Below are positions 41,616-50,414 of a DNA stretch of 64,000 bases, piece after piece. Every line of letters starts with the position of its first letter. Position 1 is the first letter of the stretch. The notes below the pieces were generated by a model. It saw only the letters and a program-made list of their open reading frames with translations. It had not been told where the DNA came from and ran no database searches. The translations under genes and the position numbers were made by a program. Source of the DNA: Halorubrum sp. GN11_10-6_MGM (GTDB lineage: Archaea > Halobacteriota > Halobacteria > Halobacteriales > Haloferacaceae). Location of the stretch: positions 23,292 through 87,291 of the forward strand of contig NZ_SGUC01000013.1 of assembly GCF_005435165.1 (NCBI RefSeq). Direction: 5' to 3'.

Positions 41616-44600
41616 ATGGAGCAGATCGACGACCAGTACGCGCCCGCCGACGTCGAGTCGACGGTCGACGAGTACTGGGACGAACACGACGCCTACGAGG
41701 CGGCGAAGGAGGCGCACGCCGACGACCCGCCGTTCTTCTTCGTGGACGGTCCGCCGTACACCTCCGGTCAGATGCACCTCGGGACGGCCTGGAACAAGAC
41801 GCTGAAGGACGCCGTCATCCGGTACGAGCGGATGACCGGCCACCGCGTCACCGACCGCCCGGGCTACGACATGCACGGGCTCCCGATCGAGGTGAAAGTC
41901 GAGGAGGAGCTCGGCTTCGAGAGCAAGCGCGACATCGAGGAGTACGGGATGGAGGCGTTCATCGAGAAGTGCAAGGAGTTCGCCTTAGAGAACCGGGCGG
42001 CGATGGACGAGGACTTCCAGTCCATCGGCGCGTGGATGGACTGGGAGAACCCCTACGAGACGATCTCGCCGGAGTACATGGAAGCCGCCTGGTGGGCGTT
42101 CTCCGAGGTCGCCGACAACGGGCTCGTCGAGCAGGGGAAGCGCTCTATCTCGCAGTGCCCGCGCTGTGAGACCGGGCTCGCGAACAACGAGGTCGAGTAC
42201 GAGGACGTCGAGGACCCGTCGATCTACGTGAAGTTCCCGCTCGCCGACCGCGAGGGGAGCCTCGTCATCTGGACGACGACCCCGTGGACGATCCCCGCGA
42301 ACACCTTCGTCGCCGTCGACGAGGAGCTCACCTACAACGCGGTCCGCGCCGAGAAAGACGGCGAGGAGGAGCTGCTGTACGTCGCCGCCGAGTGCGTCGA
42401 GGACGTGTTACAGGAGGGCCGCTACGAGAGCTACGAGGTCGAGGCCGAGCTGACCGGCGACGAGCTCGTCGGCTGGGCGTACGACCACCCGCTCGCCGAC
42501 CGCGTCGCCGAGTATCCCGACTTCGAGGGCGCCGGGCGGGTGTACGCCGCCGACTACGTGGAGGCGGACCGCACCGGGCTCGTCCACTCCGCCCCGGGCC
42601 ACGGGGAGGAGGACTTCCACCGCGGCACGGAGCTCGGGCTCGACATCCACTGCCCCGTCGGGCCGAACGGCGAGTTCACCGACGACGCCGGCGAGTACGC
42701 GGGCCAATTCGTGCGCGACGCGAACGACGACATCGTCGAGGACTTGGTCGCCGACGGCCACATGCTCGCGCACGGCACCGTCGACCACAGCTACGGCCAC
42801 TGCTGGCGCTGTGACACCGGGATCATCCAGCTGGTCACCGACCAGTGGTTCATCTCGATCACGGACGTGAAAGACGACCTCCTCGACAACATGGAGGACT
42901 CCGAGTGGCACCCCGAGTGGGCGCGGGACAACCGGTTCCGCGACTTCATCGAGGACGCCCCCGACTGGAACGTCTCCCGCCAGCGCTACTGGGGCGTCCC
43001 GATCCCGATCTGGGTGCCGGAGGACGCCGAGGCGGGGAACCTCGACGAGGACATGGTCGTGATCGGCACTCGCGAGGAGCTCGCTGAGCGCGTCGAGGAG
43101 GACGTCGACCCCGACTCGATCGACCTCCACCGACCCTCGGTCGACGACCTGACGATCGTCGAGGACGGGACCACCTACCGCCGCGTCGAGGACGTGTTCG
43201 ACGTGTGGCTCGACTCCTCGGTCGCCTCGTGGGGGACGCTCGGCTACCCGAGCGAGACGGATGCCCACGACGAGCTGTGGCCCGCCGACCTCATCATCGA
43301 GGCGCACGACCAGACCCGCGGCTGGTTCTGGTCGCAGCTCGGCATGGGGACCGCCGCGGTCGACGAAATCCCCTACGAAGAGGTGCTGATGCACGGCTTC
43401 GCCAACGACGAGGACGGCCGCAAGATGTCGAAGTCGGTCGGCAACATCGTCACGCCCGAGGAGGCGATCGAGCGCGCCGGGCGCGACCCGCTCCGCACCT
43501 ACCTCCTCAGCCACGACCAGCAGGGCGTCGACCTCGCGTTCGAGTGGGACGGGCTCGGCGAGATACAGGGGAAGCTCAACATCCTCTGGAACGTGTTCCG
43601 GTTCCCGCTGGAGTACATGGATCTGGACGGCTACGACCCGGCCGACGCGGACCTCTCGGACGGCGAGCTCGAACTCGTCGACGAGTGGGTGCTCTCGCGG
43701 CTCCAGTCCGTCGAGGCCGAGGTCGCCGACGCGTGGGAGGACTACCGCGTCAGCGACGCCGTCAACGCCGTGATCGAGTTCGTCACGCAGGACGTCTCGC
43801 GCTTCTACGTGAAGGCGGTGCGCGACCGCATGTGGGAGGAGGCGGACTCCGACTCGAAACGCGGCGCGTACGCCACGCTCGCGACCGTCCTCGACGAGGT
43901 GATCCGGCTGCTCGCCCCGATCGCCCCGTACCTCACCGAGCGGATGTACCAGCGGCTCGACGGCGAGGCGACGACGGTCCACGCGCTGTCGTACCCCGAC
44001 CCGGACGGCGACCTGCGCGACCCCGACCTCGAACGCGACGTGGCGGTCTTCCGCGACGTCGAAGAGGCGGCCGCCAACGCGCGCCAGCAGGCCGGTCGGA
44101 AGCTCCGCTGGCCGGTGCCGCGCGTGGTCGTCGAGACCGACGACGAGACGGTCGTGGCCGCGGTCGAGCGGCTCTCCGACCTGATCGCCGACCGCGTCAA
44201 CGCCCGCGAGGTGGTCGTCACCGACGCCTTCGACGAACTGGTCGAGACCGCGGAGCCGCAGATGGCCGCCATCGGGCCGGCGTTCGGCGGCGACGCCCAG
44301 AAGGTTATGGAGGCGGTTCAAGGCGCGACCCGCGCCGACGTTGAGGGGGGCGAGGTCGCCGTCGACGGTGACCCCGTCGACCTCGACGACGAGATGGTCG
44401 AGTACGTCGCCGAACCGCCGGCAAACGTCACCGGCGCCGACTTCGAGGGCGGGACCGTCTACGTCGACACCTCGTTGACTCCGGAGATCGAATCCGAGGG
44501 GTACGCGCGCGACGTGATCCGCCGGACGCAGGAGATGCGCAAGGAGCTGGACCTCGACGTGGAGGCGCGGATTCGCCTCGGCGTCGCGGTCGACGACGAG

Positions 44601-44768
44601 CGCGTCGCCGGCTTCGTGGACGATCACGCCGACCTGATCGCGGGCGAGGTGCGGGCCGACGCGTGGCTCGACGACCCGAGCGCCGCCGCCGACGCGGAGG
44701 GCGGCCTCGTCGAGGAGTGGGAGGTCGAGAGCGTGGCGGTTACGATCGGGATCGAGCCGGTCGCGTAG
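41616..44768 (+). CDS. ileS: Isoleucyl-tRNA synthetase
   Basis: The 1050-residue class I enzyme charges tRNA-Ile and edits valine. The HIGH-type motif is HLGT at residues 54-57 (PPYTSGQMHLGTAWNK), followed by RPGYDMHGLPIEVKVEEELG. The editing domain has VIWTTTPWTIPANTFVAVD and LVHSAPGHGEEDF; the catalytic half has NVSRQRYWGVPIPIW, VWLDSSVASWGTLGYPSET and KMSKS in DEDGRKMSKSVGN. An anticodon-binding part and a C-terminal domain follow. Length fits archaeal IleRS. Start ATG 41616 is supported by the promoter. Confidence 0.97.
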   Translation: MEQIDDQYAPADVESTVDEYWDEHDAYEAAKEAHADDPPFFFVDGPPYTSGQMHLGTAWNKTLKDAVIRYERMTGHRVTDRPGYDMHGLPIEVKVEEELGFESKRDIEEYGMEAFIEKCKEFALENRAAMDEDFQSIGAWMDWENPYETISPEYMEAAWWAFSEVADNGLVEQGKRSISQCPRCETGLANNEVEYEDVEDPSIYVKFPLADREGSLVIWTTTPWTIPANTFVAVDEELTYNAVRAEKDGEEELLYVAAECVEDVLQEGRYESYEVEAELTGDELVGWAYDHPLADRVAEYPDFEGAGRVYAADYVEADRTGLVHSAPGHGEEDFHRGTELGLDIHCPVGPNGEFTDDAGEYAGQFVRDANDDIVEDLVADGHMLAHGTVDHSYGHCWRCDTGIIQLVTDQWFISITDVKDDLLDNMEDSEWHPEWARDNRFRDFIEDAPDWNVSRQRYWGVPIPIWVPEDAEAGNLDEDMVVIGTREELAERVEEDVDPDSIDLHRPSVDDLTIVEDGTTYRRVEDVFDVWLDSSVASWGTLGYPSETDAHDELWPADLIIEAHDQTRGWFWSQLGMGTAAVDEIPYEEVLMHGFANDEDGRKMSKSVGNIVTPEEAIERAGRDPLRTYLLSHDQQGVDLAFEWDGLGEIQGKLNILWNVFRFPLEYMDLDGYDPADADLSDGELELVDEWVLSRLQSVEAEVADAWEDYRVSDAVNAVIEFVTQDVSRFYVKAVRDRMWEEADSDSKRGAYATLATVLDEVIRLLAPIAPYLTERMYQRLDGEATTVHALSYPDPDGDLRDPDLERDVAVFRDVEEAAANARQQAGRKLRWPVPRVVVETDDETVVAAVERLSDLIADRVNAREVVVTDAFDELVETAEPQMAAIGPAFGGDAQKVMEAVQGATRADVEGGEVAVDGDPVDLDDEMVEYVAEPPANVTGADFEGGTVYVDTSLTPEIESEGYARDVIRRTQEMRKELDLDVEARIRLGVAVDDERVAGFVDDHADLIAGEVRADAWLDDPSAAADAEGGLVEEWEVESVAVTIGIEPVA

Positions 44769-44780
44769 GTTTCCGGCGGG

Positions 44781-44880
44781 CCCACTCTCCCGTCGCCGGG
44801 CCGATTCTTCTGTCGCCGGGCTGTCTCTCCCGTCGCCGGGCTGACTCTTCCGTCGTCGCGATGATTCCCTCGTCGCCGCG
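44781..44880. repeat. 20-bp tandem repeat, five units
   Basis: Five 20-base units starting at 44781, 44801, 44821, 44841 and 44861 share the core CGTCGCCGGG or close variants (first unit CCCACTCTCCCGTCGCCGGG). The array begins 12 bases after the ileS stop. The last two units are more diverged. Confidence 0.75.
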
Positions 44881-44944
44881 CCGATACCGTGCGAATCGTT
44901 CGCATCCCGAAACCTATAGGTGCGTTCTTTACTCACGGTCGAAC

Positions 44945-45418
44945 ATGGATGTCCGGGCGGCTCGGCCCGACGACGCGGAGGACCTGCGAACGGCGGTCTC
45001 GCGAGCCCGCGAGCAGACGGTGTTCGACGATATCGGAGCACCCTTACTCGACGTCTCCGCCGCCGGCGTCCGCGAGGCCGCCGCCGAGGCCGAGTGGTCG
45101 TTCCTGATGGAACACGACGCGGAGGGACCTGTCGGGCTGGCGATCGCACACCCGGACCCGGACGGAGCGGAGGCGGAGCTGCTGGCCCTGTGGGTTCACC
45201 CGAACCGCGCGGGAGAAGGCGTCGCGGACGAGCTCCTCGCGCGCGTCGGGAACGCGCTCGCCGCCCGCGGGGTCGAAACCCTGCGTGCGACGGTCCCCGC
45301 GGACCGACCCAGCGCGGAGGAGTTCTTCAGCGCGCACGGCTTCACGACCCGGGGGACTCATCGAAGTCCCGCGGGCGACGAGTCGATCGTCGTCGCGGAC
45401 CCGCACGCGCTCACGTAA
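44945..45418 (+). CDS. GNAT-family N-acetyltransferase
   Basis: The 157-residue single GNAT domain has the strand GPVGLAIAHPDPDGAEAELL, then motif A ALWVHPNRAGEGVADELLAR (acetyl-CoA binding; R/Q-x-x-G-x-G/A reads RAGEGVA) and a C-terminal FFSAHGFTTRGTH, typical of the fold. The substrate is unknown. AACCTATAGG lies 25-34 bases before the ATG at 44945 and is the likely promoter. It ends 42 bases before the convergent Lrp-type regulator gene. Confidence 0.87.
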   Translation: MDVRAARPDDAEDLRTAVSRAREQTVFDDIGAPLLDVSAAGVREAAAEAEWSFLMEHDAEGPVGLAIAHPDPDGAEAELLALWVHPNRAGEGVADELLARVGNALAARGVETLRATVPADRPSAEEFFSAHGFTTRGTHRSPAGDESIVVADPHALT

Positions 45419-45460
45419 CCCGCGGACGCGATGACGAAGAGGAGCCAGTCTCCGTCGGAC

Positions 45461-45889
45461 TTACTTCAGCCGCTCTTGGAGGAAGGAGGGGTGCGCCGCG
45501 GTGACGCCGTCGACGCCGAGCAGCTTCTCCGAGATGACGTCGCCCAGCTCGTCGCCGTCGCCGGCGCGGACCTCGGCCATCAGCATGTGGTCACCGGAGG
45601 AGGTGTACAGCGCTTGGACCTCCGTGAGCGACTTCAGCTCCCGGGTGGCCTCCACGTACTGGCCGGAGTCGACGTCCATTCCGACCATGGCGATCGACTG
45701 CGAAGAGAGCTTCTTCGGGTCGACCTCGGCGGAGTAGCCGACGATCACGCCCCGCTCTTCGAGGCGGTCGATGTACTTTCGCACCGTCGGCTTCGAGACG
45801 TCCGCCCGTTCGGCGATCTCTCCGCAGGACGCCTGCGCGTCCTCTTCTAACACGGAGAGGATCCGCTCTTCCGTCGATACGGTACTCAT
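45461..45889 (-). CDS. Lrp/AsnC-family transcriptional regulator
   Basis: The 142-residue protein has an N-terminal winged helix-turn-helix (TEERILSVLEEDAQASCGEI; AERADVSKPTVRKYIDRLEE) and a C-terminal RAM ligand-binding domain (IAMVGMDVDSGQYVEATREL; YTSSGDHMLMAEVRAGDG). Lrp proteins sense amino acids or small effectors as dimers and octamers. It lies 83 bases after porB on the same strand, with its own T-rich promoter, so control of porAB or of itself is plausible but unproven. Confidence 0.93.
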   Translation of the reverse strand: MSTVSTEERILSVLEEDAQASCGEIAERADVSKPTVRKYIDRLEERGVIVGYSAEVDPKKLSSQSIAMVGMDVDSGQYVEATRELKSLTEVQALYTSSGDHMLMAEVRAGDGDELGDVISEKLLGVDGVTAAHPSFLQERLK

Positions 45890-45911
45890 ACTACTGGGTT
45901 TGTCACCAATG

Positions 45912-45919
45912 AAAAAATA
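45912..45919 (-). promoter_or_regulatory. T-rich TATA box of the Lrp-type regulator
   Basis: TATTTTTT on the minus strand is 23-30 bases before the ATG at 45889, in position for a leaderless mRNA. Confidence 0.55.
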
Positions 45920-45930
45920 CCTTGCGAATC

Positions 45931-45936
45931 AAAAAA
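45931..45936 (-). terminator. T-run terminator after porB
   Basis: CGTTTTTTGATTC on the minus strand, 36 bases past the porB stop, is a T6 run suited to archaeal termination before the regulator promoter. Confidence 0.45.
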
Positions 45937-45972
45937 CGAAGCCACCGCGCCGTGAACGGCCGCCGCTCCCGC

Positions 45973-46911
45973 TCAGGCGTGTTTGTCGAGGAACATGTCG
46001 TGGGAGCGCTCCCACTCGTACTCGTCGTCCCAGTAGCGCTCGGCGAGCGGCTCCTCGGGCATCTCGCCGATCGCGCGCTTCTCCTCGCCGTACGACGGGC
46101 GGTCCTCGTCGACGTAGAAGCGGCCGGTGAGCACCTCGCCCTCGTAGAGCGACTCCTCGGTCTCGCGCATCATCTCCTGGGCCTCGACGCGGTCCGTCTT
46201 ATCGAACTCGTAGTCGTCGGAGTCGTTGACGTCGATGTACGGGACGTACTGGCGCGCGTCCTTGTTCCAGGTCGGACACTGGGTGAGGAAGTCGACGTGC
46301 GCGAAGCCGTCGTGTTCGATCGCCTCGGTGATGATCTCCTTCGCCTGGTTCGGGTTCACCGCAGCCGTCCGAGCGACGTAGGAGGCGCCGGCGTTGAGCG
46401 ACATCGAGAGCGGCTTCACCGGCTCCTTGGCGCTGCCGTGGGGCTGGGTCTTCGACTTGTGGCCCTTCGGGCTGGTCGGAGAGGTCTGGCCCTTCGTGAG
46501 CCCGAAGATCTCGTTGTTGAACACGATGTACGTCATGTCGTGGTTCTCCCGGGCCGTGTGGATGAAGTGGTTCCCGCCGATCCCGTAGCCGTCGCCGTCG
46601 CCGCCGGCGGCGATCACTTCGAGGTCGGGGTTCGCGAGCTTCGCGGCGCGGGCCACGGGCAGCGAGCGCCCGTGGATCGTGTGGAACCCGTACGTGTCGA
46701 GATAGCTGTTCAGCTTACCGGAACAGCCGATACCGGTACAGAGCAGCGTCTCCTCGGGCGTGCGCCCGACTTCCGGAAGCGCCTGTTTCAGCGCCTTCAG
46801 GACGCTGAAGTCACCGCAGCCCGGACACCAGGTCGGCTGCGGCTCCACGCCGGGGGTGTACTCGTCGCGGTCGATCTCCCGCTCCTCACCGATTGCTGAA
46901 AACGTGCTCAT
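45973..46911 (-). CDS. porB: Pyruvate:ferredoxin oxidoreductase beta subunit
   Basis: This TPP- and Fe-S-binding chain of 312 residues carries PTWCPGCGDFSVLKALKQAL (cluster cysteines), LLCTGIGCSGKLNSYLDTYG and the TPP motif VIAAGGDGDGYGIGGNHFIH. Length and pairing with a 631-residue alpha chain match the pyruvate enzyme described from Halobacterium, so Por is preferred over Kor. The complex makes acetyl-CoA from pyruvate and reduces ferredoxin. The start is two bases after the porA stop. Confidence 0.9.
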   Translation of the reverse strand: MSTFSAIGEEREIDRDEYTPGVEPQPTWCPGCGDFSVLKALKQALPEVGRTPEETLLCTGIGCSGKLNSYLDTYGFHTIHGRSLPVARAAKLANPDLEVIAAGGDGDGYGIGGNHFIHTARENHDMTYIVFNNEIFGLTKGQTSPTSPKGHKSKTQPHGSAKEPVKPLSMSLNAGASYVARTAAVNPNQAKEIITEAIEHDGFAHVDFLTQCPTWNKDARQYVPYIDVNDSDDYEFDKTDRVEAQEMMRETEESLYEGEVLTGRFYVDEDRPSYGEEKRAIGEMPEEPLAERYWDDEYEWERSHDMFLDKHA

Positions 46912-46913
46912 TG

Positions 46914-48809
46914 TTAGTCACCTGCAGCTGGGACGAAGGTAGTCTGGTGGCCGGACGCGTCGCCGTCGCCCTCGATTATCGCGGCCTCGAACCCGTCGAC
47001 GACCTCCGCCGGCTCGAACGGGTTCCCGTTGTACTTCAACAGGCTCGACAGCTTCTCGCCGTAGCGGCCGAGGTTCTTCTGGACGAGCCCGCGGAACTGT
47101 CCGGACGCCGTCATCTCGACGACGAGGACCTCGTCGACGCTCTCGACGAACGCCTCGACCTGCTCGGTCGGGAACGGGAGCATGTCGGAGACGCCGTACG
47201 ACTTCACCGAGATCCCGGCGTCGTTGAGGCGACCGACCGCCTCCTCGACGGTGCCTTGCTGGCTGCCGAACGTGAGGATACCGTACTCGGCGTCCTCGGG
47301 GCCGGCGTACGAGCCCGTGTCTTCCCCGTCGAGGTCGGCACGGATCGCCTCCAGCTTCTCCGTCCGCCGGTCGATCTGCGCGACGCGGTTGTCGGGCGAC
47401 TCGGCGATGTGGCCGGTCGGGTCGTGCTCGTTGCCGGTCGCGAGGAAGCGTCCGCCCTTCTGCCCGGGGATCGACCGCGGCGAGACGCCGTCCTCGACGT
47501 CGTGCTGGAAGCGGTGGAACTTCCCGTCGCCGGAGTGCGGCTCGTCGGCGAGCGCGTCCTCGGAGAGCGTCTTCCCGAGGTCCGGGTTCGGATCGCGGTC
47601 GAAGTGGCTCTTCGGGACGTTCTTCAGCTCGCCGCCGAGCTTCTGGTCGTACAGGAGGATCGTCGGGATCTGGTACTCGTAGGCGAGTCGGAAGGCGAGT
47701 CGCGACTGCTCGTACGCCTCCTCGACGGTGCCGGGAGCCAGCACGACGCGCTGGGAGTCACCCTGCGAGGTGTAGAGGACGTGTTCGAGGTCGGACTGCT
47801 CCGGCTTCGTCGGCATCCCGGTCGACGGGCCGGCGCGCATGGCCTCGACGAGAACGACGGGCGTCTCCGTCATCTCCGCGAGCCCGAGCGGCTCGGACAT
47901 CAGCGCGAACCCGCCGCCGGAGGAGCCGGACATCGCCTTGACGCCGGCGTGGGAGGCGCCGACCGCGAGCGCGGCCGCGGCGATCTCGTCTTCCACCTGC
48001 TCGGAGATCCCGCCGAGCTTCGGCAGGTTCTTCGTCATGATGGTGAACACCTCGGTCCACGGCGTCATCGGGTAGCCGGAGATGAACCGACATCCCTCGT
48101 CGATGGCGCCGTAGGAGATGGCGTCCGAGCCGGACATGAGCAGCTGCGTCTCGTCGTGTTCGCCGGTCGGGACCGACACGTCCGGCGCGTCGATGTCGTA
48201 CTCTTCTTGGACCTGGTTGTACGCGGTTTCGAGGATCTCGAGGTTGGGTTCGAGGATCTTCTCCGGCATCGCGTCGCGCATCAGGTCCTCGACGTGGCCG
48301 AGTTCCATGCCCGTGATCGCGCAGGTCGCGCCGACGCCGGCGGTGTTGCGCATGACCTCGCGACCCATGTCGCGGGCGAGCCCGCGGAGGTCGAGCGGGT
48401 AGACGTGCCAGTCGTTCTCCTCGGCGCGCTCCTCGAAGTTCGGGATCTCGGAGGCGTCGAGCAGCCCCTCGTCGTAGATGATCACTCCGCCCTCGCGGAG
48501 CTCGTCTAAGTTCTCCGAGAGCGGCTTGATCTCCTCGTTGCCGTAGACGGCCTCCTCCTGCGGGTTGCGGGCGAACGAGTCGCCCAGCGCGAGGAGGAAG
48601 TTGTAGCCGTCCCCTCGGGATTCGACGGGGCCCGCCGACGCGCGGACCTCGGTGTAGGTGTGGCCGCCGCGGATCCGCGACGGGTAGTGCCGATGCGTGA
48701 AGACGTTGAGCCCCGATCGCATCAAGGCCTTCGCGAAGTTCTGGCTGGTCGAAGCGATCCCGTCACCGGACCCCCCCGATATCCGCCAGATGAGTTCGTC
48801 GTCAGTCAT
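46914..48809 (-). CDS. porA: Pyruvate:ferredoxin oxidoreductase alpha subunit (gamma-alpha fusion)
   Basis: The 631-residue chain joins an N-terminal gamma domain (LIWRISGGSGDGIASTSQNF; YPSRIRGGHTYTEVRAS) to the alpha domain (YGAIDEGCRFISGYPMTPWT; VKAMSGSSGGGFALMSEPLG). The paralogous KorA at 16394-18154 has YPITPAT where this has YPMTPWT, a useful difference in the pocket. It provides acetyl-CoA for citrate synthase. The divergent gap to dph5 (48810-48982) holds AT-rich elements; the porA transcript probably has a leader, since no box lies at the leaderless distance. Confidence 0.91.
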   Translation of the reverse strand: MTDDELIWRISGGSGDGIASTSQNFAKALMRSGLNVFTHRHYPSRIRGGHTYTEVRASAGPVESRGDGYNFLLALGDSFARNPQEEAVYGNEEIKPLSENLDELREGGVIIYDEGLLDASEIPNFEERAEENDWHVYPLDLRGLARDMGREVMRNTAGVGATCAITGMELGHVEDLMRDAMPEKILEPNLEILETAYNQVQEEYDIDAPDVSVPTGEHDETQLLMSGSDAISYGAIDEGCRFISGYPMTPWTEVFTIMTKNLPKLGGISEQVEDEIAAAALAVGASHAGVKAMSGSSGGGFALMSEPLGLAEMTETPVVLVEAMRAGPSTGMPTKPEQSDLEHVLYTSQGDSQRVVLAPGTVEEAYEQSRLAFRLAYEYQIPTILLYDQKLGGELKNVPKSHFDRDPNPDLGKTLSEDALADEPHSGDGKFHRFQHDVEDGVSPRSIPGQKGGRFLATGNEHDPTGHIAESPDNRVAQIDRRTEKLEAIRADLDGEDTGSYAGPEDAEYGILTFGSQQGTVEEAVGRLNDAGISVKSYGVSDMLPFPTEQVEAFVESVDEVLVVEMTASGQFRGLVQKNLGRYGEKLSSLLKYNGNPFEPAEVVDGFEAAIIEGDGDASGHQTTFVPAAGD

Positions 48810-48950
48810 AGTGGTGTGTGAGCCCGAGTGGGCCTCGTGGCCGGAAGTTGTGTTGGTTCCCTCTTAGGGCTTGCTATGGAATCCCAAGGGACAATCATGA
48901 AGGTCTATTAGGGAGTCACTCCGGCTCACGGTACCGACCGGGGTTCCGCG

Positions 48951-48960
48951 TCCTTTTACT
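48951..48960 (+). promoter_or_regulatory. TATA-like box for dph5
   Basis: TCCTTTTACT lies 23-32 bases before the ATG at 48983 and supports that start. Confidence 0.55.
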
Positions 48961-48982
48961 TCGCCGCGCGCCGAGCGCTCGC

Positions 48983-49780
48983 ATGCTCACGTTCATCGGA
49001 CTCGGCCTCTACGACGAGCGGTCCGTCACCGTCGAGGGGCGGGAAGCGCTCCGCGAGGCCGACCGCGTCTTCGCGGAGTTTTACACCAGCCGGCTGGTCG
49101 GCGCCGACGTCGACGACTTGGAGGCGCACCACGGCGTCGACGTCGAGGTGCGCGACCGCGAGGGGGTCGAGCGGGACCCGGAGCCGATCCTCGACGCGGC
49201 CGAGTCCGGCGACGCCGCGTTCCTCACCGCGGGCGACACGATGATATCGACCACCCACACCGACCTCCGGCTCCGCGCCGAGGAACGCGGGATCGACACG
49301 CGGGTTATCCACGGCGTGACCGCCCAGTCGGCCGCGTCGAGTCTCACCGGCCTCCAGAACTACCGGTTCGGGAAGGCGACGACGCTCCCGTTCCCGTACG
49401 CCCACGGCGGCGACGACGTGCCGGCGAGCGTGGTAGAGACGATCGAGGCGAACCGCGAGCGCGGGCTCCACACGGTCGTCTACCTCGACATCAAGGTCGG
49501 GACGGGTCCGACCGGGCCCGGCCCCGACCACGAGGAGTACATGACCGCGGACGTCGCCGCGGACTTGCTCGCCGAGGGGTGGCGCGACGAACTCGCGGTC
49601 GTCGTCGCGCGCGCCGGATCGCCGGACGCGCTGGTCACCGCCGACCGACTGAGCGCGCTCGCCGAGCGCGAGTTCGGCGACCCGCTCCACCTGCTCGTGA
49701 TACCGGGCGACCTCCACCACGTCGAGGCTGACGCGCTCGTCGGTCTCGCGGACGCCCCGGAGACGCTCGTCGGCGAGTAA
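48983..49780 (+). CDS. dph5: Diphthine synthase
   Basis: This SAM-dependent methyltransferase adds methyl groups during diphthamide synthesis on elongation factor 2. The 265-residue protein starts MLTFIGLGLYDERSVTVEG with the GLGL glycine loop. It continues with RVFAEFYTSRLVG, FLTAGDTMISTTHTDLRLRA and the conserved HGVTAQSAASSLTGLQNYRF and KVGTGPTGPGPDHEEYMTAD segments. These match the tetrapyrrole-methylase-like Dph5 family closely. An earlier in-frame start at 48818 lies within the porA promoter gap and was rejected. Confidence 0.95.
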   Translation: MLTFIGLGLYDERSVTVEGREALREADRVFAEFYTSRLVGADVDDLEAHHGVDVEVRDREGVERDPEPILDAAESGDAAFLTAGDTMISTTHTDLRLRAEERGIDTRVIHGVTAQSAASSLTGLQNYRFGKATTLPFPYAHGGDDVPASVVETIEANRERGLHTVVYLDIKVGTGPTGPGPDHEEYMTADVAADLLAEGWRDELAVVVARAGSPDALVTADRLSALAEREFGDPLHLLVIPGDLHHVEADALVGLADAPETLVGE

Positions 49781-49796
49781 CGCCCGCGGGGAGTGG

Positions 49797-49840
49797 CCGG
49801 CGCTCGCGGAGTGTGAGAGCCGGCACTCGCGGAGTGCGAG
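49797..49840. repeat. Two-copy 23-bp tandem repeat
   Basis: CCGGCGCTCGCGGAGTGTGA at 49797 recurs as CCGGCACTCGCGGAGTGCGA at 49820, 17 bases after the dph5 stop codon. Confidence 0.6.
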
Positions 49841-49880
49841 CCGTCTCCGGCGAGCGCCGCCGGACGGGATTGACCGCACG

Positions 49881-49890
49881 ATTAATTATC
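49881..49890 (+). promoter_or_regulatory. TATA box for the first CBS gene
   Basis: ATTAATTATC lies 23-32 bases before the ATG at 49913, a strongly AT-rich box in GC-rich DNA. Confidence 0.6.
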
Positions 49891-49912
49891 ATGGTTAGCG
49901 TTACCACGAGGC

Positions 49913-50299
49913 ATGAACGACGTTCCGATCGACCGGCTGATGTCGACCGATCTCACGACGATCGAACGGGGGGCGGCCGCCGCCGACGCGGCGAAGCGAA
50001 TGCGCGAGACCGGCGTCAGCTCGATCCTCGTCGTCGAGGCCGACGGGACGCTGGCCGGGCTCATCACCGCGACGGACTTCGTCGCGCTCGTCCGCGACAA
50101 CGACCCGAAGGACCGGACGCCGGTCGAGGCGTTCATGACGACCGACGTCGTCACCGTCGGCCGCGACGACACCGTCGCGGAGCTGGCGGAGCCCACCGCA
50201 CACGGCTACACCCACCTCCCGGTGACCGACGACGACGGCAGGCCGATCGGCATGGTGTCGACGACGGACCTCACGGCCCACCTCTCGCGGGCGACGTGA
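49913..50299 (+). CDS. Two-CBS-domain protein
   Basis: The 128-residue protein consists of a CBS pair: CBS1 (about 3-60; LMSTDLTTIERGAAAADAAK ... SSILVVEADGTLAGLITATD) and CBS2 (about 66-126; FMTTDVVTVGRDDTVAELAE ... HLPVTDDDGRPIGMVSTTDL). Such Bateman modules bind adenine nucleotides or SAM and act as energy sensors for partner proteins. No enzyme domain is attached. A paralogous gene with the same layout follows 115 bases downstream with its own likely promoter. Confidence 0.9.
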   Translation: MNDVPIDRLMSTDLTTIERGAAAADAAKRMRETGVSSILVVEADGTLAGLITATDFVALVRDNDPKDRTPVEAFMTTDVVTVGRDDTVAELAEPTAHGYTHLPVTDDDGRPIGMVSTTDLTAHLSRAT

Positions 50300-50414
50300 C
50301 GCGGGAGCCGCCGAGAGGCGGCTCGTCCGGTGCGACTCGTCTGCCCGGTCGGCCCGGCCGAATTCCGTTGTGCGTTCCGGAAGAGTAATGAGACGTGCTA
50401 ACACATCCTGACGC

